Made by a program: the position numbers and the translations under genes. Below are positions 61,539 through 64,000 of a DNA stretch of 64,000 nucleotides, in pieces. The stretch is from VXNE01 sp963668365 (GTDB lineage Bacteria > Pseudomonadota > Gammaproteobacteria > Pseudomonadales > Azotimanducaceae), in NCBI GenBank assembly GCA_963668365.1, contig OY764266.1:3906001-3970000 (forward strand), written 5' to 3'. Within the stretch, counting starts at the first letter, position 1. The number at the start of each line of letters is the position of its first letter. A model generated the notes under the pieces. That model was not told the DNA's origin. It saw only the letters and a program-made list of their open reading frames with translations, and did no database searches.

Positions 61539-61605
61539 AGCCGCGCGATGGTAGGCGGTGGCCAAAGTCACGGCAAGGTTGTCCATCGGTCACGGCCTTG
61601 GAACA

Positions 61606-62640
61606 ATGCGAGAACCCATGGGGAACACCAACCGCATCAACGAGCGCGGCGTGCTGATCGCCAATCTCGGATCGCCCGCCGGCTGCGATGCCGCCTCGGT
61701 GCGCCGCTACCTGAACGAGTTCCTGATGGACCCCCGCGTCATGGACGTGCCCTGGCCGATTCGGCGTCTGATCGTGTCCGGGTTCATTCTTCCGACCCGC
61801 CCGCGGCGGAGCGCCGAGGCATACCGCGCCATCTGGCGCGACGACGAACCCGGGGCGCCGCTCATTCACCATACGCAGGCTCTGGCGGAGCGCGTCCGCG
61901 GCCTGAGCGGCCTGCGGGTCGCTGTCGGCATGCGCTACGGGGAACCGAGCCTCGCCGACGGCATCGCCGCCCTGGGAGAAGTCGGTGAGATTCTCCTCGT
62001 TCCCATGTACCCGCAGCACGCGGCATCCACGCGAACGACGACCATCGAGCGCGTGAAGGCGCTGGCAACGGCTCCGGTCCGCGTCATGCCGCCGTTCCAT
62101 GCGCGGCCGGCGTTCCTGGACGCTGTCGCCCGGCTGGTGCGCGAAACCAAGGCGCCCGAAGACCACGTGGTCTTCAGCTATCACGGCCTCCCCGAGCGGC
62201 ACCTTGCGAAAGCCGACCCCACCGGGTCGCATTGCCTGGCGCGCGCCGACTGCTGCGAGACACCCTCGCCCGCCCACGCCACCTGCTACCGGCACCAGTG
62301 TCTCGAGACCACGCGGGCGCTTGCTCAACGCCTCGGTCTTCTTGCGAAGAACGACTCTCACTCCACCAGTTTTCAGTCACGCCTGGGGCGGATGCCGTGG
62401 CTGCGCCCCTACACCGACGAGCTGCTCGGCGAATTGCCCCGACGGGGGATCCGTTCCGTCACCGTCGCGTGTCCCGCGTTCACCGCGGACAACCTCGAGA
62501 CGCTGGAAGAAATCGGCATTCGGGGCCGAGCGACGTTCATGGCCGCGGGCGGCGACGCGTTTCGACTCGCGCCGTGCCTCAACGACGACGAGGAGTGGGC
62601 CCGGGGCGTTGCGGGGTGGTGCGCCGATCCGGCCGGGTAG
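61606..62640 (+). CDS. hemH: Ferrochelatase
   Basis: HemH inserts Fe(II) into protoporphyrin IX. About 344 residues run from the ATG at 61606 (61618 and the GTG at 61558 are alternatives). The catalytic His is in FSYHGLPERH; LIANLGSP and the SRLGRMPWLRPYTDE block are typical. A Cys-rich insertion (SHCLARADCC, ATCYRHQC; five Cys within 25 residues) follows the active site. This is a pattern seen in a subset of bacterial ferrochelatases and suggests Fe-S or metal binding. Confidence 0.93.
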   Translation: MREPMGNTNRINERGVLIANLGSPAGCDAASVRRYLNEFLMDPRVMDVPWPIRRLIVSGFILPTRPRRSAEAYRAIWRDDEPGAPLIHHTQALAERVRGLSGLRVAVGMRYGEPSLADGIAALGEVGEILLVPMYPQHAASTRTTTIERVKALATAPVRVMPPFHARPAFLDAVARLVRETKAPEDHVVFSYHGLPERHLAKADPTGSHCLARADCCETPSPAHATCYRHQCLETTRALAQRLGLLAKNDSHSTSFQSRLGRMPWLRPYTDELLGELPRRGIRSVTVACPAFTADNLETLEEIGIRGRATFMAAGGDAFRLAPCLNDDEEWARGVAGWCADPAG

Positions 62641-62655
62641 CGCGCGCTCCGACGC

Positions 62656-63081
62656 CTATCCCGCAGTCGCCTCCGCCAGCAGCGAGGACCCCGTCACGCC
62701 CATGAGCAGGGGCAGCGACGCGTCGATGAGGATCCGGACGAGGGAGTTGGTATCGCTGCCGGCCGCCGAGTATCCCGGGCTGAGGAGAGTGAACCAGTTC
62801 CAGAGGAACATGATCCCCACGAACAGGAAGCCGTAGAACAACGTGTTCGCAAGCAGATACGCGCGCGTCACCGCCGCGTCGCCCGCCACGGCCTTCCTGC
62901 TCATGTAGGCGACCCTGAGGCCCAGCAGAATCGCGAGCGCCATCAGCGGGTTCAGAATATCCCAGACCGGACTATACGGCTGATCCGCCTCGGACGTGCG
63001 ATAAAGCGGCTCGATCACCGTGTGCACGGCGATCAGGACCGCCATCGCGATGAGAAATACGCCGACGACCCGATTGAACAT
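62656..63081 (-). CDS. Integral membrane protein of unknown function
   Basis: From the ATG at 63081 (others at 63087 and 63090; GGAAGGA upstream fits 63081 or 63087) the product has about 141 residues. It has four predicted helices (VVGVFLIAMAVLIAVHTVI; ILNPLMALAILLGLRVAYM; ANTLFYGFLFVGIMFLWNWF; LIDASLPLLMGVTGSSLL). The frame upstream to 63204 has no conserved look. I do not recognise the family. It lies between hemH (convergent) and the carboxylase gene. Confidence 0.75.
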   Translation of the reverse strand: MFNRVVGVFLIAMAVLIAVHTVIEPLYRTSEADQPYSPVWDILNPLMALAILLGLRVAYMSRKAVAGDAAVTRAYLLANTLFYGFLFVGIMFLWNWFTLLSPGYSAAGSDTNSLVRILIDASLPLLMGVTGSSLLAEATAG

Positions 63082-63215
63082 ATCCATCATTCCTTCCCGC
63101 TGCATCGGCACGAGCCAATAACAATACCATCCTCCTCCACGGAGAGCCTCGGGCGAAGCGGTCCCGCAATCGGGGTCGGAGATGATCGCGCGCCGGGCCG
63201 GCAACGCGCGGGAGT

Positions 63216-64000
63216 TCAGCCGGCTTCCGCTGCCTGCGTCGGCTTGACCACGAACAGGAGGTCGCCGGCGTTGACCTGCTGGCCGCTCGTGACGTTGATG
63301 TGGGTCACTTCGTACTCGCCCTCGCGGTAGAGGCCGTTGTCTCCCGAGTTGTAGTCCTCAAGCCGCAGCGGCGTGAAGATCTTGAATGCCTCGAGCTGGC
63401 ACAGGATGTCATCCAGGCCGATGCGCTGGCCGGGTTGGACATATTCCGGTTCGGCGGGTGACGGGTTCGCAAAAAAGATCCCCGCCGACGGCGAGAGCAC
63501 CCGCAGCTCGACGCTGTTCTCTATGCGGATGGCATCGCTGCCGATGTCGCCCGGGCGAGGTCCGGCGGCGCTTTCTATCTCCTCGATCAGCGAGTCGGAC
63601 TCCGCGCCCTCGAGGAACGCCGGCAGATAGCCGGTGTCGTAGCTGCCTTCGAGGAAGGTCGGGTCCCGCAATACGCGCTTGACCAGCGCGATGTTCGTCG
63701 CGATGCCTTCCAGGCGCACCCGGTCCAGGTATTTCGCCAGCTTGGCCGCCGTATCGGCCCGGTCCCGCCCGTGCGCTATCACCTGGCCGATCATGCTGTC
63801 GTAGTACGGCGAGATGAACCTGTCCGGCGCCGCGATGCTGATCACGTCGATGTCCCGGGCCGAAGGGAACTCGCACGCGGTGATGGTGCCGGGGCTCGGC
63901 TGAAACGAGTGGTCGCCCGAGGCTATGCGCTCGGCGTTGATGCGGGCTTCGATGGCGTAGCCGTTCTCGCGCACCTCGAGGTCGGCGATGCTCTCGCCCG
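63216..64000 (-). CDS. Biotin carboxylase C-terminal part fused to a biotinyl domain (truncated by window edge)
   Basis: The frame is open to the right edge (…GESIADLEV before the GTG at 63974). It contains the C-terminal region of a biotin carboxylase: GYAIEARINAER, PSPGTITACEFP and YYDSMIGQVIAHGRDRADTA. A linker and a biotinyl/lipoyl domain ending in VVKP follow (PEYVQPGQRIGLDDILCQLE). At the attachment site the sequence is EAFKI rather than the usual EAMKM, keeping the Lys. It is likely the alpha subunit of an acyl-CoA or acetyl-CoA carboxylase. Confidence 0.88.
   Translation of the reverse strand, partial: GESIADLEVRENGYAIEARINAERIASGDHSFQPSPGTITACEFPSARDIDVISIAAPDRFISPYYDSMIGQVIAHGRDRADTAAKLAKYLDRVRLEGIATNIALVKRVLRDPTFLEGSYDTGYLPAFLEGAESDSLIEEIESAAGPRPGDIGSDAIRIENSVELRVLSPSAGIFFANPSPAEPEYVQPGQRIGLDDILCQLEAFKIFTPLRLEDYNSGDNGLYREGEYEVTHINVTSGQQVNAGDLLFVVKPTQAAEAG

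Noticed and set aside
1..64000. CRISPR arrays, tRNA or rRNA genes
   Set aside because: Reading both strands I saw no regularly spaced repeats, no T-loop-like GGTTCGANTCC context with cloverleaf support, and no rRNA segments; a dedicated search was not possible.

Overview
The window is 64 kb of high-G+C bacterial chromosome from a gammaproteobacterium that I cannot place further. Several arrangements support this: mfd followed by csiV, convergent or divergent lptF-lptG / pepA-holC-valS, an Escherichia-type SOS box in front of lexA, hisH-hisF, and an XdhC-MocA pair. Coding density is high. Most operons are joined by 4-11 bp overlaps of stop and start codons (ATGA, GTGA or TTGA). Both window edges cut genes: mfd on the left and a biotin-carboxylase/biotinyl fusion on the right.

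Left part (1-8.1 kb): transcription-repair coupling factor (mfd) and csiV, a serine beta-lactamase-family hydrolase, a SulP anion transporter with a STAS domain, and an MscS channel. A 292-bp MITE-like element with 22-bp terminal inverted repeats (5082-5373) abuts sulP and supplies its stop codon. At 8.2-13.7 kb three insertion sequences are nested. An IS1182/IS4-like element (8197-13736, target duplication CAAGT) was split by an rve-type IS (8488-12075, duplication CGG). That IS was in turn hit 10 bp from its end by a second copy of the first element (8498-10436, duplication TTGTC). The outer element ends 13 bp upstream of the predicted -35 box of lexA.

lexA (SOS repressor, 13866-14462) is followed by a compact 1.3-kb cassette of lower G+C encoding a phage-type C5-cytosine DNA methyltransferase and an HNH endonuclease, which together look like a small restriction-modification unit. 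Beyond the cassette lies a degenerate second copy of the 3' end of lexA, so the cassette sits between two lexA tails. I regard this as the best candidate for an undescribed mobile system here. topA, a UspA protein, the Slt lytic transglycosylase, TatD and a run of overlapping genes ending in D-Ala-D-Ala ligase follow.

Middle (27-41 kb): ammonium transporter, ygfZ-pyrD, and an accessory stretch. The stretch holds an ankyrin-repeat protein with a likely frameshifted partner, an AbrB/PIN toxin-antitoxin pair, a TonB-receptor fragment and an alpha/beta hydrolase. Next are xdhC-mocA, an HNH-endonuclease remnant, a 261-bp MITE-like element whose 4-bp CTAG flank contains the nadK stop codon, nadK, cysE, and three small or secreted proteins. 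One of these shares overlapping divergent start codons with a secreted HExxH peptidase-TPR protein.

Right part (41-64 kb): an eight-gene MoxR/Bat (VWA, BatD, TPR) operon on the minus strand runs downstream of lptF-lptG (LPS export). Divergently, pepA-holC-valS are translationally coupled and end in a low-G+C uracil-DNA-glycosylase-like gene. Then come a quinone-oxidoreductase-hisF-hisH operon, ferrochelatase with a Cys-rich insert, a small membrane protein and the truncated carboxylase. I recognised no tRNA, rRNA, CRISPR array or riboswitch.
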